Shown in pieces: positions 6,448 through 11,715 of a stretch of 12,179 nt of DNA. Source of the DNA: Alphaproteobacteria bacterium (lineage in GTDB: Bacteria > Pseudomonadota > Alphaproteobacteria > Caulobacterales > Parvularculaceae). The notes beneath the pieces were generated by a model. That model was not told the DNA's origin and made no database searches. It saw only the letters and a list, made by a program, of their open reading frames with translations. The position numbers and the translations under genes were made by a program. The stretch spans positions 1 through 12,179 of the forward strand of contig JAUIEG010000032.1 in the NCBI GenBank assembly GCA_030428745.1, written 5' to 3'. Position 1 is the stretch's first letter. Every line of letters begins with the position of its first letter.

Positions 6448-6508
6448 TTGTGCAACGCAACAAAAACCTTGACCAGCCCACCAACTGTCATTATGTTGCA
6501 CTGCACAA
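6448..6508. promoter_or_regulatory. 15-bp imperfect inverted repeat, probable PhaR-type operator pair at the phasin promoter
   Basis: The left arm TTGTGCAACGCAACA (6448-6462) and right arm TGTTGCACTGCACAA (6494-6508) are reverse complements at 13 of 15 positions. Each arm itself contains TGC-N3-GCA, the core of sites reported for PhaR, the repressor of phasin genes in alphaproteobacteria such as Rhodobacter and Paracoccus (CTGC-N3-4-GCAG type). The left arm lies upstream of the -35 and the right arm overlaps the -10 and start site, so bound repressor would block transcription. Regulator identity is inferred from family knowledge and from the downstream phasin. Confidence 0.55.
6469..6497 (+). 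promoter_or_regulatory. Sigma70-type promoter of the phasin gene
   Basis: TTGACC (6469-6474) and TATGTT (6492-6497) are separated by exactly 17 bases. The -35 matches consensus at five of six positions. Transcription would begin near 6504, right inside the PhaR-like arm, giving a leader of about 72 bases. Confidence 0.6.
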
Positions 6509-6509
6509 G

Positions 6510-6526
6510 AGGGCGGTATTCGCCCT
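6510..6526 (+). other. 5'-terminal stem-loop of the phasin mRNA
   Basis: AGGGCG (6510-6515) pairs with CGCCCT (6521-6526) around the five-base loop GTATT. With a start near 6504 the hairpin sits almost at the 5' end of the transcript, a position that commonly shields abundant mRNAs from 5'-dependent decay. The role is inferred. Confidence 0.45.
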
Positions 6527-6575
6527 ACGCTTAATAGAATCAAGCGCTTAGCAATGATTCGCCAGGGAGACTACT

Positions 6576-7010
6576 ATGGCTACTGCCAAAACAGCCGCTG
6601 ATGCGTTCGATATGAAAGCTTTCAGCCCGGATTCCTTCAAGGAAGGCTATGACAAGTTTGCGGAAGGCATGTCGTCTTTCGCCGATTTCCAGAAAGAGTC
6701 GCTGAACGCCATGATGGCGTCGGCCGGCGCTTTCACCAAAGGCATGGAAAAGCTGACCTCGGAAAGCGCTGCCTTCTCCAAATCGGCTTTCGAAGAGACC
6801 GTTGCGACCGCCAAAGCAGCTTCCGCAGCGAAAACGCTCCAGGAAGCCATGGAGCTCAACAGCGATTTCATGAAGACGTCCGTTGAAAAAAATCTCGGCC
6901 AAATCAACAAGGTGGCTGACATTTGGGCGTCTACTGCGAAAGACACGGTTGAGCCGCTCACCGAGCGCTATTCCGCGCTCGTTGAGAAGATTCAGTCCTT
7001 CCGTCCGTAA
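6576..7010 (+). CDS. Phasin family protein (polyhydroxyalkanoate granule-associated)
   Basis: The 144-residue product should coat polyhydroxyalkanoate granules and control their number and size. It has no signal peptide. It is almost wholly predicted alpha-helical, with amphipathic heptad-like stretches rich in Ala, Lys, Glu, Ser and Phe, such as FKEGYDKFAEGMSSFADFQK (21-40). The length and the pattern of a central helical domain with a C-terminal VEPLTERYSALVEKIQ helix fit the Phasin_2 type found in alphaproteobacteria. The ATG is preceded by AGGGAG six bases upstream. The gene is monocistronic between its own strong promoter and terminator, and the PhaR-like operator supports the assignment. 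PHA synthase and depolymerase genes are not in the window. A general helical storage or stress protein is the only real alternative. Confidence 0.85.
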   Translation: MATAKTAADAFDMKAFSPDSFKEGYDKFAEGMSSFADFQKESLNAMMASAGAFTKGMEKLTSESAAFSKSAFEETVATAKAASAAKTLQEAMELNSDFMKTSVEKNLGQINKVADIWASTAKDTVEPLTERYSALVEKIQSFRP

Positions 7011-7048
7011 GGTATCAGTAACAGTTCAGCGTATCACTGTTGCGTGAA

Positions 7049-7082
7049 AGAGCCCGGTGCGTACCGCCGGGCTCTTTTTTTT
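7049..7082 (+). terminator. Rho-independent terminator of the phasin gene
   Basis: AGAGCCCGG (7049-7057) pairs perfectly with CCGGGCTCT (7067-7075) around a nine-base loop and runs into eight consecutive T residues (7075-7082). It lies 38 bases after the phasin stop codon. Confidence 0.92.
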
Positions 7083-7132
7083 GCCTGTTTTTCCCTCATT
7101 AACTTTCTCGTCCGCAGAAAAATTTGCTTCTT

Positions 7133-7160
7133 TTCAACTGGAAGGGACTACTTATCTAAT
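7133..7160 (+). promoter_or_regulatory. Candidate promoter of the clpS-clpA operon
   Basis: TTCAAC (7133-7138) and TCTAAT (7155-7160) are 16 bases apart in the only AT-rich stretch between the phasin terminator and clpS. Start near 7167 would leave a leader of about 50 bases to the ATG at 7220, and only about eight to the ATG at 7175. The match is modest. Confidence 0.3.
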
Positions 7161-7219
7161 AGTGCGGTGCGGCGATGGCTGTTGCCAATAACCGCAGACG
7201 CGAGGAAACTACGACGACT

Positions 7220-7573
7220 ATGGCCGAAGAGAACGAAAACGATCAGGATAATGAGAACGGCGACAATGGCGGTCCCGGGCAGGGTGTAGGCGTTGTCGCC
7301 AAGACCGCGCCCAAAACGAAGCGGCCTTCGCTTTATAAGGTCCTTCTTCTCAATGACGACTATACTCCTCAGGAATTTGTCGTCTGGCTGCTTCAGGCTG
7401 TTTTCAAGAAAGACGCGGAGGAAGCGGTGCGCATCATGATGCATGTGCACCAGTCAGGCATCGGCGTCTGCGGCGTATATACTTATGAAATAGCGGAGAC
7501 CAAAGTGGCGCAGGTGATGGAGCTGTCGCGCCGCAATCAGCATCCGCTGCAATGTACTATGGAACGGGAGTAA
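7220..7573 (+). CDS. clpS: ATP-dependent Clp protease adaptor ClpS
   Basis: ClpS captures proteins with destabilising N-terminal residues and delivers them to ClpAP. The 117-residue protein has an acidic, Asn/Gly-rich N-terminal tail (1-22), then the conserved core: PSLYKVLLLNDDYTP (36-50), MMHVHQSGIGVCGVYTYE (73-90), AETKVAQVM (92-100) and HPLQC (108-112). Asn45, Asp46, Asp47, Thr49 and His77 align with the substrate-binding residues of E. coli ClpS (Asn34, Asp35, Asp36, Thr38, His66). Gln51 replaces the Met40 gate. The start at 7220 gives a normal family length, with GAGGAA (7202-7207) 12 bases upstream. An in-frame ATG at 7175 would add 15 residues but lacks a clear ribosome binding site; the choice is uncertain. 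clpA begins five bases downstream, so the two are cotranscribed. Confidence 0.93.
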   Translation: MAEENENDQDNENGDNGGPGQGVGVVAKTAPKTKRPSLYKVLLLNDDYTPQEFVVWLLQAVFKKDAEEAVRIMMHVHQSGIGVCGVYTYEIAETKVAQVMELSRRNQHPLQCTMERE

Positions 7574-7578
7574 GCCTT

Positions 7579-9906
7579 ATGGCGTCGTTCAGCCGGAGCC
7601 TTGATGAATGTCTGCACAGCGCGATTGCGCTGGCGACGGAGCGCGACCACGAGCTTGCGACGCTTGAGCACCTTCTGCTGGCGCTCACCGATGATCGTGA
7701 CGCGGCGGCGGTGATGCGGGCCTGCAATGTGGATGTGGATCTCCTGCGCCGTCAGCTTTACGAATTCATTGAAAATGAGCTCGCCAATCTGAAACTTGAA
7801 AATGGCGAGCAGGCCAAACCCACGGCGAGCTTTCAGCGCGTGATCCAGCGCGCCGTCATTCATGTTCAGTCCTCAGGCCGCGAGGAAGTGACCGGCGCCA
7901 ATGTGCTTGTCGCGCTCTTTGCTGAACGGGAATCCCATGCTGCGCATTTCCTGCAGGCGCAGGATATGAGCCGTTTCGATGCAGTGAATTACATTTCCCA
8001 TGGCATCGCCAAGCGCCCTGGGGAAAGCCAGCCGAAAGCGCCGCGCGGCGCCAGTGAAGAAGCCGAGGCAGGCCAGAGCCAGAAAGAAAGCGCGCTCGAA
8101 GCCTATTGCGTCGACCTCAACGCCAAGGCGCGTTCCGGCAAGATCGATCCGTTGATCGGCCGCGACGCCGAAGTTGAGCGCTCGATCCAGGTTCTGTGCC
8201 GCCGGCGCAAGAACAATCCGCTGCTTGTGGGCGATCCCGGCGTCGGCAAGACCGCCATCGCCGAGGGCCTGGCGCTCAAGATCGTCGATGAGGACGTGCC
8301 GGAAGTTCTGGCGAAGTCGACAATCTATTCCCTCGATATGGGCGCCTTACTCGCCGGCACGCGCTATCGCGGCGATTTTGAAGAACGCATCAAGGCGGTT
8401 CTGAAAGAGCTGGAAGACCATGAGGACGCGGTCCTCTTCATTGATGAAATCCATACGGTGATCGGCGCCGGCGCGACATCCGGCGGCGCTATGGACGCCT
8501 CGAACCTTTTGAAGCCTGCGTTGCAATCTGGCGCGCTCCGCTGCATGGGCTCGACCACTTATAAGGAATACCGTCAGCATTTTGAAAAGGACCGCGCGCT
8601 CGCCCGCCGGTTCCAGAAGATTGATGTTGTCGAGCCGTCGAAGGACGACACCATCAAGATTTTGATGGGGCTGAAGCCTTATTTCGAAGAGCATCACAAG
8701 CTTAAATATTCCGACGAGGCCATCGTCGCCGCTGCGGAGCTGTCGTCCAAATATATGACCGACCGCAAACTGCCCGACAAAGCCATCGACGTCATTGACG
8801 AGGCTGGCGCGCGGCAGATGCTGTTCCCGGAAGACAAGCGCGTCAAACTTATTGATGAGCCGGAAATCGAGGAAGTCGTCGCCAAGATGGCGCGCATCCC
8901 GCCGAAATCCGTGTCGAAGTCCGACACCGAGCGCCTTCAAAAACTCGGCGAGGATCTGCGCCGCGTTGTATACGGTCAGGACGAGGCGATCGATCAGCTC
9001 GCCGCTGCGATCAAGCTTGCGCGGGCCGGGCTGCGCGAGCCAGAAAAGCCAATCGGGTCCTATCTCTTCGCCGGGCCGACCGGCGTCGGCAAAACCGAAG
9101 TCGCCAAACAGCTCGGTCTCGTCATGGGCGTCGAGCTCGTGCGGTTCGATATGTCGGAATATATGGAACGCCATACGGTGTCGCGCCTAATCGGCGCGCC
9201 GCCAGGCTATGTTGGCTTCGATCAGGGCGGTCTCTTGACTGACGCCATCGACCAGCATCCCCATTGCGTTCTTTTGCTCGACGAGATCGAGAAAGCGCAC
9301 CCGGAGATCTTCAACATTCTCCTGCAGGTAATGGACAACGGCCAGCTTACCGACGCCAACGGCCGCAAGGTCGATTTCCGCAATGTCATCATTATCATGA
9401 CGACGAATGCCGGCGCGTCGGATGCTGCGAAGTTCGCCATCGGCTTTGCGGGCGGCAAGAAGACCGACGAAACCGAAGCGGCCATCAAGAAGATGTTCAC
9501 GCCGGAGTTTCGCAACCGTCTCGATGCGGTCATTCAGTTTGCGGGTCTGTCGCAAGCGATCATCAACCGCATTGTCGAGAAATTCGTTCTGCAACTGGAA
9601 GCCCAGCTGGCCGATCGCGGCGTCACCTTCGAGCTAAGCGAAGAGGCGACCCAATGGCTTGCGGAGCGGGGGTTCGATGACGAGATGGGCGCGCGTCCGC
9701 TTTCGCGCGTCATTCAGGAATATGTCAAAAAACCGATCGCTGACGAAATTCTCTTCGGCAGCCTGAAAGAGGGCGGCATCGTTCGCGTGTTGCTGGACGC
9801 CGACGACACGACCAAGCTCGCCTTCGAATATCTTCCCGATCCGGACAAAGTCGACAAGCCGAAAGACGGCGGCGACGGCTCCAGCGTTCCGGCCTTGATG
9901 GAATAG
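7579..9906 (+). CDS. clpA: ATP-dependent Clp protease ATP-binding subunit ClpA
   Basis: This 775-residue AAA+ unfoldase forms hexamers that unfold substrates and feed them to ClpP. The domains in order are a double Clp N-repeat (about 1-145; the surface that docks ClpS), AAA D1 with Walker A GDPGVGKT (218-225) and Walker B VLFIDE (285-290), AAA D2 with Walker A GPTGVGKT (499-506) and Walker B VLLLDE (564-569), and a small C-terminal D2 domain with MGARPLSRVIQ. The IGF tripeptide at 621-623 sits where the ClpP-docking loop is expected. No M-domain is present, so it is ClpA rather than ClpB or ClpC. GGGAG (7566-7570) eight bases upstream supports ATG 7579; an in-frame ATG at 7552 lies within clpS and would remove that logic. 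Length and motifs are intact. It is translationally close to clpS and ends before a strong terminator. Confidence 0.96.
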   Translation: MASFSRSLDECLHSAIALATERDHELATLEHLLLALTDDRDAAAVMRACNVDVDLLRRQLYEFIENELANLKLENGEQAKPTASFQRVIQRAVIHVQSSGREEVTGANVLVALFAERESHAAHFLQAQDMSRFDAVNYISHGIAKRPGESQPKAPRGASEEAEAGQSQKESALEAYCVDLNAKARSGKIDPLIGRDAEVERSIQVLCRRRKNNPLLVGDPGVGKTAIAEGLALKIVDEDVPEVLAKSTIYSLDMGALLAGTRYRGDFEERIKAVLKELEDHEDAVLFIDEIHTVIGAGATSGGAMDASNLLKPALQSGALRCMGSTTYKEYRQHFEKDRALARRFQKIDVVEPSKDDTIKILMGLKPYFEEHHKLKYSDEAIVAAAELSSKYMTDRKLPDKAIDVIDEAGARQMLFPEDKRVKLIDEPEIEEVVAKMARIPPKSVSKSDTERLQKLGEDLRRVVYGQDEAIDQLAAAIKLARAGLREPEKPIGSYLFAGPTGVGKTEVAKQLGLVMGVELVRFDMSEYMERHTVSRLIGAPPGYVGFDQGGLLTDAIDQHPHCVLLLDEIEKAHPEIFNILLQVMDNGQLTDANGRKVDFRNVIIIMTTNAGASDAAKFAIGFAGGKKTDETEAAIKKMFTPEFRNRLDAVIQFAGLSQAIINRIVEKFVLQLEAQLADRGVTFELSEEATQWLAERGFDDEMGARPLSRVIQEYVKKPIADEILFGSLKEGGIVRVLLDADDTTKLAFEYLPDPDKVDKPKDGGDGSSVPALME

Positions 9907-9924
9907 GCGCTAACACAGTCACAA

Positions 9925-9959
9925 TAAAAAACGCCGGGTGTTGAGCCCGGCGTTTTTTT
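9925..9959. terminator. Bidirectional rho-independent terminator between clpA and the prepilin gene
   Basis: AACGCCGGG (9930-9938) pairs with CCCGGCGTT (9946-9954) around TGTTGAG. A T-run (9953-9959) follows on the plus strand and an A-run (9925-9931) precedes it, so the hairpin has a U-tract in both directions. It serves clpA from the left and the convergent prepilin gene, whose stop is at 9978-9980, from the right. Confidence 0.93.
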
Positions 9960-9977
9960 AGGTTGGTTTCAGCGACG

Positions 9978-10673
9978 TTAAGGTTTCTTCTTCTTTTTCT
10001 TCTTCTTTTTCTTATTGCCGTTGTTGCCGTTGCTGTTTCCATTGTTGTTGCCTGGCGTCGCCGGATTGACGGCGGGGCCAGTCGCCGGATCTGTAACAAT
10101 CGGATCGGTTACGCCGGGCATCGGCGTTGCGGGGGGTGTTGGCCCCGGTGCGCCTGCGCCTGGGCCCGATCCGGGGGCGCTGACGCCGCCGCCGACAGAA
10201 AACGACCCGCCGCCCGATGACCCGCCTCCGGAGGCGCTGCCGCCGCCGTTGCCGCCGGAAGAAGCGCCGCCGCCGCCGGCATTGCCTGTTTGTCCACTAG
10301 CCTGGCCACTAGCCTGGCCGTTTGTTTGTCCATTTGCCGGGTCTGCGGGCGCAGATGGAGCGCCTGCATTTCCGCCGACGCCGCCGGGTGAAGATGGCGA
10401 GCCGCCGCCTCCGCCGCCGCCAGCGTATGCGCCGCCATTGCTGGACGGAGAGCCGCCTCCGCCGCCGGAACCGCCGCCGCCAGAGCCGCCTGTGTTGCCC
10501 GCGCTGTCATCTTCGTTGAGAAGCGAGGATTCGACGCTCAGGAACTTTGATTTTGTGCTTTCACCCGTCACTTCGAGCGCTGCGTAGATCGAGACCGCAA
10601 TCAGTGCGGCAATCAGGGCGTATTCGATTGCCGTAGACCCGGATCGGTCTGTATAAAGACTATGTACACGCAT
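9978..10673 (-). CDS. Flp-type (type IVb) prepilin with long Gly-rich extension and polylysine C-terminus
   Basis: The 231-residue product starts as a typical Flp prepilin: a 12-residue leader ending DRSG, then STAIEYALIAALIAVSIYAA (13-32). Prepilin peptidase should cut after Gly12, leaving Glu at +5 and Tyr at +6, both family-conserved. The hydrophobic helix anchors the subunit in the inner membrane before assembly. Ordinary Flp pilins end within about 20 residues of this helix. Here a short polar stretch (38-57) is followed by about 150 residues of Gly, Ser, Ala, Gln and Pro low complexity, an Asn/Gly segment (208-220), ten lysines (221-230) and a final Pro. No tad/cpa assembly genes are in the window. 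The start ATG lacks an adjacent ribosome binding site; GAGGG lies upstream across a hairpin. It may be a pilin, a pseudopilin or a surface-tether variant; function beyond the pilin head is unknown. Confidence 0.75.
   Translation of the reverse strand: MRVHSLYTDRSGSTAIEYALIAALIAVSIYAALEVTGESTKSKFLSVESSLLNEDDSAGNTGGSGGGGSGGGGGSPSSNGGAYAGGGGGGGSPSSPGGVGGNAGAPSAPADPANGQTNGQASGQASGQTGNAGGGGASSGGNGGGSASGGGSSGGGSFSVGGGVSAPGSGPGAGAPGPTPPATPMPGVTDPIVTDPATGPAVNPATPGNNNGNSNGNNGNKKKKKKKKKKP
9984..10013 (-). repeat. Ten-codon lysine tract with 12-base periodicity
   Basis: Read on the minus strand the tract is AAG AAA AAG AAG AAG AAA AAG AAG AAG AAA, a 12-base pattern repeated about two and a half times, encoding Lys221-Lys230 of the prepilin. 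Such purine repeats are prone to replication slippage and ribosome sliding. Confidence 0.8.
10294..10317. repeat. Exact 12-bp tandem duplication within the prepilin gene
   Basis: CCACTAGCCTGG occurs twice head to tail (10294-10305 and 10306-10317). Being a multiple of three it keeps frame. It encodes the duplicated Gly-Gln-Ala-Ser units of the Gln-rich stretch, evidence that the extension grows by in-frame repeat expansion. Confidence 0.8.
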
Positions 10674-10681
10674 TGTTATTT

Positions 10682-10699
10682 AGGCCGGAAACGCGGCCT
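10682..10699 (-). promoter_or_regulatory. Leader hairpin overlapping the only ribosome-binding-like sequence of the prepilin gene
   Basis: AGGCCG (10682-10687) pairs with CGGCCT (10694-10699) around six bases. On the minus strand the sequence GAGGGAGG runs into the hairpin, which ends eight bases before the prepilin ATG. Folding would bring GAGGG to normal spacing; otherwise it is more than 20 bases away. An eight-codon open frame beginning ATGAGGGAG and ending TAA six bases before the prepilin ATG covers the same stretch. Confidence 0.4.
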
Positions 10700-10835
10700 C
10701 CCTCATAAAGTTCAAATTTTACAGATAAGTGTGTATGGAGTCTTAATTCACGCCCGGCCTGAGACGCTGAAAAAAAGCTGGAACCGCGCCTGCGCCGCAA
10801 GAAATATGATCAATGAGTTTTATCAAATGCAAACA

Positions 10836-10845
10836 GGGTTAACCC
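10836..10845. promoter_or_regulatory. Perfect palindrome GGGTTAACCC in the gap between the epimerase and prepilin genes
   Basis: This 10-bp palindrome lies 13 bases after the epimerase stop codon and about 160 bases upstream of the prepilin ATG, in an AT-rich spacer (10674-10858) that must contain the prepilin promoter. It may be an operator. There is no U-tract, so it is not a terminator. Confidence 0.3.
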
Positions 10846-10858
10846 AAATTAGTCTTGT

Positions 10859-11686
10859 TCAGCCCGCCTGCATTTTAATTTCTAATGACAGCATAATTTC
10901 CATGCTTTCCTGGGGCGCAAGGATGTCTTGGCCGAAATATCCGGGCCGATGGCTGACCGGTTCGGCGCAAAAAAAATCGGCTTCTTCCGGCGAATAGAGA
11001 TGAAGGATAGGCGCGTTGCTGTGCATGGCGATCTTCATGCCGTCATGTACGATTTCCGCCGTTCCATCCCAGCGTTTGACGGTGTAGTCGACAGGATCAT
11101 CGGTGATCGGCCCGCGGTGGTCGAATTTTTCCGGCGGCGTCAGGGCTGAAGGAAGCTTTGGTTGGCCAAAATATTCCGTGAAATTTAGCTCGGTTGTTTT
11201 TGTGTTGGGAAAGAATGGGTGCAGGCCCAGTCCGGCTGGCATAGGGACGTCGCCATTATTGATGACCGATAAAATGATCTGGAACGCATCCGGTGAAACA
11301 GAAAACGTCTGCGTCGCAAAAAAGCGGAACGGGAAAAGGCCTGGTCCTGGCGCATGATCGAAGCGGCAGGCGAGACGGTCTTCGTTTTGTTCCGTTACTG
11401 TCCACGGATGAACCCAGCCATGGCCATGAAGCGCATGCTCCGGATCGCAAGCGGGCAGGGTCGGCTTCAGATCGTAATGCCGGCCTTCGAAATCGAGTCC
11501 GCCATGGAGCCGGCTGAACCACGGGACGCAAGGGTAGCAGGCCGCTTCGCGCGGGTCGGCGGCGACGGCGCCGCGTGAACTGGCCGGGCGAAAGATGTTA
11601 TTGCCGTCAAAAGACAGCGACATGACGGCGCCGCCAAGCGCCGGCGCCAGAACGGCCTTCATCTTTCCTGCGGATATGGAGATCAC
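10859..11686 (-). CDS. Aldose 1-epimerase (galactose mutarotase-like) family protein
   Basis: The 275-residue cytoplasmic protein belongs to the beta-sandwich mutarotase fold and should interconvert alpha and beta anomers of an aldose or act on a related sugar. Family signatures are the N-terminal strands with APALGGAVMSLSFDG (14-28), VPWFSR (54-59, where many members have Asn-Arg rather than Ser-Arg), ALHGHGWVHPW (85-95) with substrate-binding His residues, AGLGLHPFF (151-159) with the probable catalytic acid His156, and FFCAEPVSH (238-246) with Glu242 as probable catalytic base. The start is GTG at 11686, with AGGG ten bases upstream; in frame a stop occurs five codons further up, so no longer start exists. 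It begins 29 bases after the upstream beta-propeller gene on the same strand and is probably cotranscribed with it. The exact sugar is unknown. Confidence 0.85.
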   Translation of the reverse strand: MISISAGKMKAVLAPALGGAVMSLSFDGNNIFRPASSRGAVAADPREAACYPCVPWFSRLHGGLDFEGRHYDLKPTLPACDPEHALHGHGWVHPWTVTEQNEDRLACRFDHAPGPGLFPFRFFATQTFSVSPDAFQIILSVINNGDVPMPAGLGLHPFFPNTKTTELNFTEYFGQPKLPSALTPPEKFDHRGPITDDPVDYTVKRWDGTAEIVHDGMKIAMHSNAPILHLYSPEEADFFCAEPVSHRPGYFGQDILAPQESMEIMLSLEIKMQAG

Positions 11687-11715
11687 GGGCGCGCCCTGTT
11701 GCTACGCCGCTGATG

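Larger units (their letters stand above)
6242..6575. other. Divergent control region between the carboxypeptidase and phasin genes
   Basis: No gene is seen here: the open frames crossing it have no ribosome binding site or family motif. From left to right it holds the carboxypeptidase promoter, about 110 bases without recognisable signals (6290-6400), a GTTAAC-centred CtrA-like element, the PhaR-like inverted repeat with the phasin promoter, a 5' hairpin, a weaker hairpin (GAATCA 6537-6542 / TGATTC 6555-6560), and the phasin ribosome binding site AGGGAG (6564-6569). Confidence 0.7.

Noticed and set aside
8347..9174. 275-codon open frame on the minus strand
   Set aside because: It is antisense to clpA, whose domains are fully conserved through this stretch; no motifs or ribosome binding site support it.
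10180..10500. Possible CRISPR or satellite array from repeated CCGCCG units
   Set aside because: The repeats are short, irregular trinucleotide runs without unique spacers and read as in-frame Gly/Ser codons of the pilin extension.
10015..10587. Proline-rich 190-codon frame on the plus strand
   Set aside because: It is the mirror of the Gly-rich pilin extension (GGC/GCC repeats). The minus strand has a recognisable prepilin head, while this frame has none.
11687..11696. GGGCGCGCCC palindrome before the epimerase start
   Set aside because: It is a short GC palindrome in a 29-base gap, next to the ribosome binding site, easily explained by base composition; no U-tract or promoter nearby.
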